DNA from: Alphaproteobacteria bacterium
GTDB lineage: Bacteria > Pseudomonadota > Alphaproteobacteria > Rs-D84
DNA length: 42,621 bases
Assembly: GCA_017513285.1 (NCBI GenBank)
Contig: JAFXGD010000033.1
Location: 1 to 42,621 of the forward strand
Direction of reading: 5' to 3'
The notes under the pieces were generated by a model that saw only the letters and a list, made by a program, of their open reading frames with translations, was not told the DNA's origin and ran no database searches. Below are positions 16,697-23,340 of the stretch, piece by piece; within the stretch, counting starts at the first letter, position 1, and every line of letters begins with the position of its first letter. The translations under genes were made by a program, and so were the position numbers.

Positions 16697-16726
16697 TGAC
16701 CTGCGATTCGTTTTTGTTCTAAGATG
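16697..16726 (+). promoter_or_regulatory. Promoter of the 113-aa unknown gene
   Basis: TTGACC, an 18-base spacer, then TAAGAT. Transcription from here would give a leader of about 170 bases before the ATG at 16902. The rest of the 380-base gap between mraZ and this gene holds the mraZ control region and the structured leader. Confidence 0.6.
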
Positions 16727-16816
16727 TTTGTATAGACAAGCAAGGGAAAAAGAATTCTCCCAGAAATCTGCGGAAAAGCCGGTTTTTTGGGAAAAACAAA
16801 AATAAACAACCAATGT

Positions 16817-16863
16817 AAGTCTGGTTAAATTGTAAATACCGACGTATTTACATGAAAACTGGC
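16817..16863 (+). promoter_or_regulatory. Structured leader element with perfect 9-bp palindromic hairpin
   Basis: TGTAAATAC (16831-16839), loop CGAC, GTATTTACA (16844-16852) pair perfectly. The flanks AGTCTGGTT and AAACTGGCT can extend the stem with two mismatches. Upstream in the same leader, GGGAAAAAG/AATTCTCCC and CGG-AAAAG-CCG followed by GTTTTTT may form further small folds, the last resembling a weak terminator. It could be an mRNA control element or, as DNA, a repressor site. Confidence 0.5.
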
Positions 16864-16901
16864 TGAAAACAACAATAACGCCCGAAAGGAGGGGAACGCA
16901 C

Positions 16902-17243
16902 ATGCCAAAAAACATCAAAGAAATAATGATTGCTTTAAACCAAGTTTTAACAACAACGGTTTGGGTTAACGAAGATCGTCAAATCATATCTTTGGCGGAT
17001 GAATTAAAAATTGGCATGAATAACACTCCTCGTTCTATCGAAGATTTATCACGTCCATCATTGGTTGGTGCATATGTTTCTTTACAGATTCGTACCGACA
17101 ACTTTGATATTGCGGCCGAAACATTGGATACAAAAGCGTTGGCATTGCGTGTCAAAGAAATGGTCTTTGCCGAAGCAAAAAAGATTATGGATGCCGCCGA
17201 CGCAACAGTTACAACATCGGAATCCGTCGCAATCGCAGCATAA
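16902..17243 (+). CDS. Unrecognised 113-aa protein, single-gene unit
   Basis: I do not recognise this family. The protein is soluble and probably mostly helical, with no signal peptide or membrane segment. It begins MPKNIKEIMIALNQVLTTT, has a central SIEDLSRPSLVGAYVSLQI stretch, and ends in an Ala/Thr-rich tail. It is not the omega subunit: the RpoZ opening and helix pattern are absent. Expression signals are strong: a near-consensus promoter, a long folded leader, AAAGGAGG nine to ten bases before the ATG, and its own terminator. Codon use matches the neighbouring ribosomal genes, which suggests a native, well-expressed gene. It could be a lineage-specific regulator or structural protein; no function is claimed. 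Confidence 0.8.
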   Translation: MPKNIKEIMIALNQVLTTTVWVNEDRQIISLADELKIGMNNTPRSIEDLSRPSLVGAYVSLQIRTDNFDIAAETLDTKALALRVKEMVFAEAKKIMDAADATVTTSESVAIAA

Positions 17244-17306
17244 TTGCTGGATAAAATGTGCGTGTCTGATGTTTATCAGTTTCCGGATAACCGGAAGGAA
17301 GGGAGC

Positions 17307-17337
17307 CACCGTCAACATTTGTTGGCGGTGATTTTTT
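17307..17337 (+). terminator. Terminator of the 113-aa gene
   Basis: CACCGTCAAC (17307-17316), loop ATTT, GTTGGCGGTG (17321-17330), then ATTTTTT: ten pairs with one G-T. A smaller hairpin TTCCGG/CCGGAA lies just before it (17281-17296). Confidence 0.85.
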
Positions 17338-17407
17338 GGAATTCATACCTGATGACATATATGTCCCGAATATGCAAAATATTAATGTATAACCAAAAGG
17401 GTGTAAT

Positions 17408-17923
17408 ATGTTCAGAAAATCAAAAATTTGTATAACAATTTTGGCGCTGTATGAAATTGTGGCGATATGCTTGCTGCATTTACAAAGCACGTGTACCGCC
17501 ATGTTTGGTTCCGTGTTTTGTGGCACGTGGTTTCGTTATTTTATTTTCTGTATTGCGTTGCCGGTTGTTGTAATGTTGGTATGGATGTGGATTGCCGGTG
17601 CGATACGTGCGCATCGTCGTCGTCGCTTTATTCGTCGTGCCAAAGGCGCCCTGCACAGTCTGGTGTCGGGTATTCGTGGCCGTGTTATGGAAAATATATC
17701 GTCTGATGATATTGAACGGATTATTATTGCGGCGGTTTTATTTGGGATAAAGCGCTATGTTGATCGTCATCCTGACCTGCATCATGGCATAAACAATGTA
17801 ATGGATTTGGCGGACGGCACGATTGACATATCGGATGTGTCGGTATCGCAAACAGGTGTCCGCAAAGCCCGGCAGACGACCAAACGACGTGGTGACAAAA
17901 AATCCAGTGTACGCCGCAAATAA
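17408..17923 (+). CDS. Unrecognised membrane protein, 171 aa, basic C-terminus
   Basis: I do not recognise this family. Two hydrophobic segments are visible, about residues 7-27 (ICITILALYEIVAICLL) and 44-66 (YFIFCIALPVVVMLVWMWIAG), separated by a short Cys-containing loop (three Cys). A dense basic patch follows (RAHRRRRFIRRAK) and then a roughly 95-residue cytoplasmic or periplasmic tail with a helix IERIIIAAVLFGIKRYVDRH and a Lys/Arg-rich end. AAGGGTG precedes the ATG. An interrupted palindrome GACATATATGTC lies upstream at 17354-17365. It is followed directly by a terminator, so it is a single-gene unit. Confidence 0.75.
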   Translation: MFRKSKICITILALYEIVAICLLHLQSTCTAMFGSVFCGTWFRYFIFCIALPVVVMLVWMWIAGAIRAHRRRRFIRRAKGALHSLVSGIRGRVMENISSDDIERIIIAAVLFGIKRYVDRHPDLHHGINNVMDLADGTIDISDVSVSQTGVRKARQTTKRRGDKKSSVRRK

Positions 17924-17926
17924 ACC

Positions 17927-17948
17927 AACCGCCGAACGGCGGTTTTTT
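17927..17948 (+). terminator. Terminator of the 171-aa membrane protein gene
   Basis: AACCGCC, loop GAAC, GGCGGTT, extended by a T run ending at 17948; it starts four bases after the stop codon. Confidence 0.9.
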
Positions 17949-17949
17949 C

Positions 17950-17977
17950 TTGCAATCGCATAAAAACACTGTATAAT
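17950..17977 (+). promoter_or_regulatory. Promoter of rpsA
   Basis: TTGCAA, a 16-base spacer, then a consensus TATAAT, immediately after the previous terminator. The predicted rpsA leader is about 120 bases. Confidence 0.7.
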
Positions 17978-18046
17978 TTCATTCGATTTTGCGGGTGGGC
18001 GCAAATTCAATCCGATTAACCCCACAAGACCCCCAGAGAGATTTTA

Positions 18047-18083
18047 GGTGGCCTGCCACCCGAAACACTCGGCGAAGGGTGGC
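18047..18083 (+). promoter_or_regulatory. rpsA leader with two mutually exclusive hairpins
   Basis: GGTGG (18047-18051) can pair with CCACC (18056-18060) around CCTG, or GCCACCC (18055-18061) can pair with GGGTGGC (18077-18083). Both use the same central strand, so they exclude each other. The second pairing also hides AAGGG, the only Shine-Dalgarno-like sequence, which in any case lies about 25 bases from the start. S1 is known to repress its own mRNA in E. coli through a folded, Shine-Dalgarno-poor leader; the parallel is inference. Confidence 0.5.
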
Positions 18084-18104
18084 AAACTTTGATGAAAATT
18101 TCTT

Positions 18105-19793
18105 ATGAAAGATTTATCCAAAGATTTATTTAATCCTGTATCCGGCGAAGACTTTGTCCAGATGTTCGATGCGAACTATGGTTCCCAAGAAACTTTGCAG
18201 GGTTACGCAACCAAAGGTACCGTCAAAGACATTCGTGGTGATTTTGCGATGGTTGACGTTGGCCTGAAATCCGAAGGTCGTGTTCCGTTAAAAGAATTCG
18301 GCGCATCTGTCCCATCTGTTGGCGACATTATTGACGTTTTTGTTGAACGTTACGAATCCCGTGAAGGTACGGCGGTTCTGTCATATGCCAAAGCACGTGC
18401 AGAAAAAGCATGGAAAGATTTGGAAAAAACAGTTGCCGAAGGTGTCGATCCCGAAGGTACAATTATCGAAGTTGTTCGTGGTGGCTTTACCGTGGACATC
18501 AATGGCGTATTTGCATTTATGCCATCGTCTCAGGTTGACCACAAACCAATCCGTGATGCGAAATCTTTGATTGGCTTGAAAGACAAATTCCGTGTATTGA
18601 AAATGGATGCTTTGCGCACAAACGCAATTGTATCACGTCGTGCAATCCAATCTGACACAATCGCTGCGGCGCAACGTGAAGCGATGAAGAACATCGAATT
18701 GGGTGCGGTTATCGAAGGTACAGTTAAAAACATCACAGATTATGGTGTGTTCATTGACTTGGGCGGCATCGATGGTTTGTTGCACGTAACAGACTTGTCA
18801 TGGAAACGTGTTAACCACCCACGTGAATTGGTACATGTTGGCGAAAAAATCAAAGTCAAAGTTATCCAATTCGACCCAGAATCACATCGTATTTCTTTGG
18901 GTGCAAAACAATTGGAAGAAGATCCATGGGAAACAGCGTCACGTGCGTTCAACGTTGGTGACACGGTATCTGGTAAAGTATCGTCTTTGACAGATTACGG
19001 TGCATTCATTGACTTGGGCAACAATATCGAAGGCTTGGTTCACATGTCTGAATTGTCTTGGACAAACAAAAACATCCACCCCAGCAAGGTTTTGCAAAAT
19101 GGCCAGGATGTAAACGTTATCGTTTTGGGTATTGACCAAGATAAACGTCGTATTTCATTGGGTTACAAACAATTGCAACCAAACCCATGGAAGCAATTTG
19201 CCGAAACACACAATGTTGGCGATGTGATTACAGGTCCAATTAAAAACACAACTGAATTCGGTTTGTTTGTTGCTTTGACATCTGAATTGGATGGTATGGT
19301 TCATATCTCTGATTTGTCTTGGAACAAATTGGACGAAGAAGAATTAAAGAAATTCGTCCGTGGCCAAGAAGTGACTGCGAAAATTTTGGATATTAATCCA
19401 GAAAAAGAACGTGTCACATTGGGTATCAAACAATTGACAGAAGGTGCCGAAAACAACGCCGCTTCTATCAAGAAGGGTGCGGTTGTATGTGGTACAGTTT
19501 CCGAAATCACACCTGATGAATTGGTTTTGACATTGGCGGGCGATGTGCGTGGTGTTATCCGTCGTACAGACTTGTCACGTGAAAAATCCGAACAAGACAC
19601 AGGCAAATATAACATTGGTGACAGCGTCGAAGCATCTGTTGTTTCCGTTGAAGACAACACTGTTAAATTGTCTATCCGTGCCTTGCAGGTGACATTGGAA
19701 AAGCAAGCGGTCAAAGAATTCTCGAACGAAGCGGACAGTGGTTCTGTTTTGGGCGACATTTTGGGCGCTGCAATCGAAAACAGCAAAAAATAA
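18105..19793 (+). CDS. rpsA: 30S ribosomal protein S1
   Basis: A 562-aa protein, the usual length for six S1 (OB-fold) repeats. Repeats are easily seen, for example GAVIEGTVKNITDYGVFIDL, GDTVSGKVSSLTDYGAFIDL and GDVITGPIKNTTEFGLFVAL, each followed by GLLHVTDLSW- or GLVHMSELSW-like ends. S1 brings structured or weak-site mRNAs to the 30S subunit. The first 30 residues hold the ribosome-docking region (MKDLSKDLFNPVSGEDFVQM). No Shine-Dalgarno lies close to the ATG. It ends at a strong terminator. Confidence 0.98.
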   Translation: MKDLSKDLFNPVSGEDFVQMFDANYGSQETLQGYATKGTVKDIRGDFAMVDVGLKSEGRVPLKEFGASVPSVGDIIDVFVERYESREGTAVLSYAKARAEKAWKDLEKTVAEGVDPEGTIIEVVRGGFTVDINGVFAFMPSSQVDHKPIRDAKSLIGLKDKFRVLKMDALRTNAIVSRRAIQSDTIAAAQREAMKNIELGAVIEGTVKNITDYGVFIDLGGIDGLLHVTDLSWKRVNHPRELVHVGEKIKVKVIQFDPESHRISLGAKQLEEDPWETASRAFNVGDTVSGKVSSLTDYGAFIDLGNNIEGLVHMSELSWTNKNIHPSKVLQNGQDVNVIVLGIDQDKRRISLGYKQLQPNPWKQFAETHNVGDVITGPIKNTTEFGLFVALTSELDGMVHISDLSWNKLDEEELKKFVRGQEVTAKILDINPEKERVTLGIKQLTEGAENNAASIKKGAVVCGTVSEITPDELVLTLAGDVRGVIRRTDLSREKSEQDTGKYNIGDSVEASVVSVEDNTVKLSIRALQVTLEKQAVKEFSNEADSGSVLGDILGAAIENSKK

Positions 19794-19815
19794 TTTGCAT
19801 ATTTGTGAATTATTT

Positions 19816-19847
19816 CACCGTTTGGCATCTTGCCAAACGGTGTTTTT
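19816..19847 (+). terminator. Terminator of rpsA
   Basis: CACCGTTTGGCA, loop TCT, TGCCAAACGGTG: twelve perfect pairs, followed by TTTTT. Confidence 0.92.
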
Positions 19848-19883
19848 CATGATACAATTAAAATATATTATGGGGTGACGATT

Positions 19884-20444
19884 ATGACGCACAAACCAGA
19901 AATTATTGTCATGATGGGCGGCCAAGGTGTTGGCAAAGGAACTTTCTCTAAAATGTTAATGGCGCGACACGATTTCGATCATATCGAAGTCGGGGCGATT
20001 TTGCGTACTGCGCCTGCGGATTCTGATATTGGTCGCACGATTGCATCTGGCAATTTGGTGCCGGACGAACTGTTATTCGATATGATGCGTGAACGCATAT
20101 CCGATACACGTGACACGATTTTGGATGGTTTTCCCCGTAAATTGACCCAGGCGCAATGGCTGGTTAAAAACTATGCCAAAACACATAATGTTCATGTGTT
20201 ATATTTGCATGTGCCGACGGATATTTTGATTGCCCGTATAAACAAGCGTATTCGTGAAGGCGGCGGTCGCACCGACGATGCGAACCCCGATGTCATTCGT
20301 CGTCGTTTGGAACTGTATCACACGGTCACAATGCCTGCGATTGAATGGTTGCGCACCGCACCGGGTATAAAGTTTTCTTATATCAATGCGGATGGCGATG
20401 TACGTGATAACTTTGCGGAAATAGTTGCGGCTTTACGGCCATAA
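19884..20444 (+). CDS. adk: Adenylate kinase, short (no zinc LID) form
   Basis: A 186-aa protein starting at the ATG after GGGGTGACGATT; an earlier in-frame start would lie inside the rpsA terminator. The P-loop is GGQGVGKGTFSK, with Gln where most adenylate kinases have Pro (GxPGxGKGT). The nucleotide-binding DGFPRKLTQAQ and the RTDDANPDVIRRRLELY segment (short LID with R-x-D-D) are typical. It interconverts 2 ADP with ATP and AMP in the cytoplasm. It lies alone after rpsA rather than in the spc ribosomal operon, and is convergent with xerC with an 11-base gap and no visible terminator. Confidence 0.88.
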   Translation: MTHKPEIIVMMGGQGVGKGTFSKMLMARHDFDHIEVGAILRTAPADSDIGRTIASGNLVPDELLFDMMRERISDTRDTILDGFPRKLTQAQWLVKNYAKTHNVHVLYLHVPTDILIARINKRIREGGGRTDDANPDVIRRRLELYHTVTMPAIEWLRTAPGIKFSYINADGDVRDNFAEIVAALRP

Positions 20445-20455
20445 ATCATATTGTT

Positions 20456-21367
20456 TTAATCTTTGGCCCTTGGATGGGCATGTGCATAAATATTGGATAT
20501 TTCGGCCATATTTACTTTTGTGTATAACTGTGTCGTTGACAATGACGCATGCCCCAATAATTCTTGCAGACTGCGCAAATCTGCACCACCCGCCAACAGC
20601 GCAGTTGCAAACGTATGTCGCAGTGCGTGCGGTGTCACATAGTCGGGCAGTTGCAACCAATGTCTTAATTTTTCCACGACCTTTTCTGCCATGCGTGCCG
20701 ACATTGGCAGCCCCCGCACACTGCGAAACAGTTCATCGTTCGCATCGTTTCCAAACGGGCGTAAATTCATATATTTTTCAATCGCATCCCATACGATTGG
20801 CAATACCGGCACCAATCTTTCTTTGTTTCCTTTGCCGGTAATTCTTAATATGTCGGGGTGACCGTATGTGTCACAGTTTTTTAATCCCAACGCTTCGGAA
20901 ATTCGCAATCCGCACCCAAACAGTAATACCACCAACGCCCAATCACGTGCCGCAATCCATGGTTCGTCTGCATCGATATCGGCGATTGCGCCCCGCATAT
21001 GTTCGACATCAATTGCATCAATTGCCTTGGACAGTTTTTTTATCACCTTGGGTGCCGATATCAATCCGATGGATTCGTTTTTTATACCATATTTTTTTGT
21101 TAAAAATTTAAAGAATCCACGCACTGCGGATAAAGTCCGTGCCGTTGATTTATGTGTTAAACCATTTCTTTGGCAATCGGCCAAGAACGAACGAAAGCAT
21201 ATTGTATCAATCCGTCCCATATCCTGCAGCAATGGCGGGGTACTGGTATAATTTTCATAGAACTTCAGAAAGTCTGTAATATCACGTTCATATGCCGTTA
21301 CGGTATGTTCCGAATAATGTTTTGTTTGTCCCAAGTATTCCAAAAATTCCGCAACGGCATTTTGCAT
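20456..21367 (-). CDS. xerC: Tyrosine recombinase XerC
   Basis: A 303-aa protein with an N-terminal SAM-like core-binding domain (VAEFLEYLGQTKHYSEHTVT) and the catalytic domain. The active-site residues can be placed: Arg in GCGLRISEAL, Lys in GKGNKERLVP, His-x-x-Arg in HALRHTFAT, His in LLGHASLSTTQLYT and the nucleophile Tyr in the same block. Length and motifs fit XerC/XerD, which resolve chromosome dimers at dif with FtsK; XerC is favoured over XerD from overall resemblance. It is the last gene of a trpS-SIMPL-xerC unit, nine bases or less after the previous gene, with AAGGACAC as ribosome site. Confidence 0.9.
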   Translation of the reverse strand: MQNAVAEFLEYLGQTKHYSEHTVTAYERDITDFLKFYENYTSTPPLLQDMGRIDTICFRSFLADCQRNGLTHKSTARTLSAVRGFFKFLTKKYGIKNESIGLISAPKVIKKLSKAIDAIDVEHMRGAIADIDADEPWIAARDWALVVLLFGCGLRISEALGLKNCDTYGHPDILRITGKGNKERLVPVLPIVWDAIEKYMNLRPFGNDANDELFRSVRGLPMSARMAEKVVEKLRHWLQLPDYVTPHALRHTFATALLAGGADLRSLQELLGHASLSTTQLYTKVNMAEISNIYAHAHPRAKD

Positions 21368-21375
21368 ATGTGTCC

Positions 21376-22113
21376 TTATTTAATTTCAAAAATTGCATTC
21401 ACGGTAACGGATACATCTGTGTCTTTTGCGACGATTGTACCGGCGGCGACATCGGCATTTGCACTGGTTGCCATTGCGACTTTTGACCGCATTAAATTAT
21501 ATGCGGGCTGTGGGTTATATGCGGTGTTTGTTCCATATGACACCGCCAACATTTTACCTGCTGTTTTGCTGTCACCGGCGGCCAATGCATTTGCACGTGT
21601 GCGTGCATTTTCGACCGCCAAAGACATACATTCTTCCATAATTGGTTTTAATACTTTGGCACTGGTGTACATACGCAAATCTTCGGAAAACACATTTTTT
21701 TGACCTGCGAATTTTGCCAACAAGTTTTCAATGGTTGTCGTATTATCTGCGGACACTTCGACGGCGATTGTTGTTTCAATCCCCAATATTTCAGATTTCT
21801 GCAGTTCACGATTCCACTCTGATTTTTCATATGAATTAAATTGTTTGGTTTGGATTTCGACCGGCTGGGTTTTTAAATAGTTCACAATATCGGCCATCTG
21901 TGCGGTTGCGTCCCGCATAGAATCTGCGGCATTTTGTGCCAATGCCGCAACACGCAATGTTATTGCGGTTTTATCTTTTGGTGCAGATGTCAAACATTCC
22001 CCCACAACGGATATTGTTTTTGGGGCGTCCGTTGTGCGCATTGCATCAAACACCAACGACATAACAGCGGCGGCCCCGATGACTGTACCAATCCAAATAA
22101 CGGTTTTTTTCAT
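21376..22113 (-). CDS. SIMPL domain (DUF541) periplasmic protein
   Basis: A 245-aa protein with an N-terminal signal or anchor (VIWIGTVIGAAAVMSLVF) and a SIMPL domain: ISVVGECLTSAPKDKTAITL, the central QTKQFNSYEKSEWNRE strand, ARTRANALAAGDSKTAGKML and a C-terminal VSVTVNAIFEIK strand. The family (YggE-like) is periplasmic or outer-membrane associated, forms oligomers and has no settled biochemical role. AGGAGAGAGAAA precedes the ATG. It sits between trpS and xerC with gaps of 19 and 8 bases, so all three are probably co-transcribed. Confidence 0.85.
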   Translation of the reverse strand: MKKTVIWIGTVIGAAAVMSLVFDAMRTTDAPKTISVVGECLTSAPKDKTAITLRVAALAQNAADSMRDATAQMADIVNYLKTQPVEIQTKQFNSYEKSEWNRELQKSEILGIETTIAVEVSADNTTTIENLLAKFAGQKNVFSEDLRMYTSAKVLKPIMEECMSLAVENARTRANALAAGDSKTAGKMLAVSYGTNTAYNPQPAYNLMRSKVAMATSANADVAAGTIVAKDTDVSVTVNAIFEIK

Positions 22114-22132
22114 TTTCTCTCTCCTGTTTTAA

Positions 22133-23125
22133 TTATCCCAGCATTGCTTTTTTTACACGTTGCATCGTACGTTCTGCGATTTGTTTGGCCTGTTGTGCGC
22201 CGTGATTCAATACCGCATCAATTTCATGTTTGTTTTCCATCAATCGTTCGTATTCTGTTCGTGCGTCTTTTATTGCGCCATTGATTTTATCGAACAGTAT
22301 TGTTTTTGCAGTACCATATCCCATTCCACCACGTCGGAACATATCGGCAAATTCTGCGATTTCTGGTTCGGTGGCGAAATGCTTGTACAATTGGAAAATA
22401 GTGGATTCATCGGGGTTCTTTGATTCTTCTGGTGTTTTAGAATCCGTGATGATGCGCATAATTTTCTTTTTCAATTCATTTTCCGGTGCCATTAACGGTA
22501 TGGTGTTGTCGTATGACTTGCTCATCTTGCGTCCATCCAAACCGGGAATCAGTCCTGATTCTTTACCTATAACGGGTTCTGGCATTTTGAAAGTTTCACC
22601 ATATATTGCATTAAAGTGTCCGGCAATATCCCGTGCAAATTCCACATGCTGTTTTTGATCGGCGCCGACCGGCACGATATCTGCCCCATACAGTAATATG
22701 TCAGCCGACATTAAAATTGGGTATGTGTACAATCCCATATTAACACCCGCATCAACATCCACGCCATTTGCGATATTTTTATCCATGGCGGCTTTGTACG
22801 AATGCGCCCGGTTCATTAATCCCTTTGGTGTGACATTCATCAGCAGTGTATTTAATTGATAAATTTGTTCAACGTCGGATTGTCTGAACATCAGTGTATT
22901 ATTTAAATCAATTCCCAACGCCATCATAATTGCGGCGGCCTGATATGTGTGTTCACGCACAGTTTTTGGGTCGTATATTGTATTCAGTGCATGCAAATCC
23001 GCAATAAACATGATTGTTTTTTGTGTTTTTGCGGATTCTATCATTGGCTTTAACGCACCGATATAGTTGCCAAAGTGTGGCATTCCGGTTGGTTTGATAC
23101 CGGTTAAAACGATTTTATTTGTCAT
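22133..23125 (-). CDS. trpS: Tryptophanyl-tRNA synthetase
   Basis: A 330-aa class I synthetase. The HIGH-type motif is GIKPTGMPHFGNYIGALK, the KMSKS motif is GRKMSKSYDNTI, and FIADLHALNT and MSADILLYGADIVPVGADQK are TrpRS blocks. The ATG at 23125 is chosen because it begins MTNKIVLTGIKPTG and has AAAAGG nine bases upstream; a further 29 upstream codons are open but lack family similarity. It charges the tRNA-Trp encoded elsewhere in this window. First gene of trpS-SIMPL-xerC, with its own promoter. Confidence 0.96.
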   Translation of the reverse strand: MTNKIVLTGIKPTGMPHFGNYIGALKPMIESAKTQKTIMFIADLHALNTIYDPKTVREHTYQAAAIMMALGIDLNNTLMFRQSDVEQIYQLNTLLMNVTPKGLMNRAHSYKAAMDKNIANGVDVDAGVNMGLYTYPILMSADILLYGADIVPVGADQKQHVEFARDIAGHFNAIYGETFKMPEPVIGKESGLIPGLDGRKMSKSYDNTIPLMAPENELKKKIMRIITDSKTPEESKNPDESTIFQLYKHFATEPEIAEFADMFRRGGMGYGTAKTILFDKINGAIKDARTEYERLMENKHEIDAVLNHGAQQAKQIAERTMQRVKKAMLG

Positions 23126-23284
23126 AATGATTACCTTTTCTGTTTTGTATTTTAATTGTTTTCTGGATGAAATAAAAGCCCAAAATTTAACAACGCCCGG
23201 GATACGGCGCACAATAAAGCATCAGGCGGCAACGCGCCAACATTTATTTACAGAAAAGATAAATTTGCTGTTAAACATATGCAA

Positions 23285-23313
23285 ATTATAAAACATAATA
23301 TTTACAAAATCAA
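23285..23313 (-). promoter_or_regulatory. Promoter of trpS
   Basis: On the minus strand: TTGATT, a 17-base spacer, then a consensus TATAAT. It starts right after the infB terminator and gives a leader of about 150 bases containing a GC-rich island (GGCGC at 23206-23210 with GCGCC at 23234-23238) and an 18-codon open frame (23187-23243) without Trp codons. Confidence 0.7.
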
Positions 23314-23314
23314 T

Positions 23315-23340
23315 AAAAATCCCCCAAACGGGGGATTTTT
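23315..23340 (-). terminator. Terminator of nusA-infB
   Basis: CCCCC (23321-23325), loop AAAC, GGGGG (23330-23334), flanked by AAAAAT and ATTTTT; on the minus strand the T run follows the stem. It overlaps the infB stop by two bases and would also work on plus. Confidence 0.9.

Noticed and set aside
16902-17243. RNA polymerase omega subunit (RpoZ)
   Set aside because: Size and composition are roughly similar, but the conserved RpoZ N-terminal pattern (V-E-D-C, N-R-F-x-L) is absent.
20456-21367. Phage or integron integrase
   Set aside because: Length, motifs and the operon with trpS fit the housekeeping XerC recombinase; no attachment repeats or cargo are visible.
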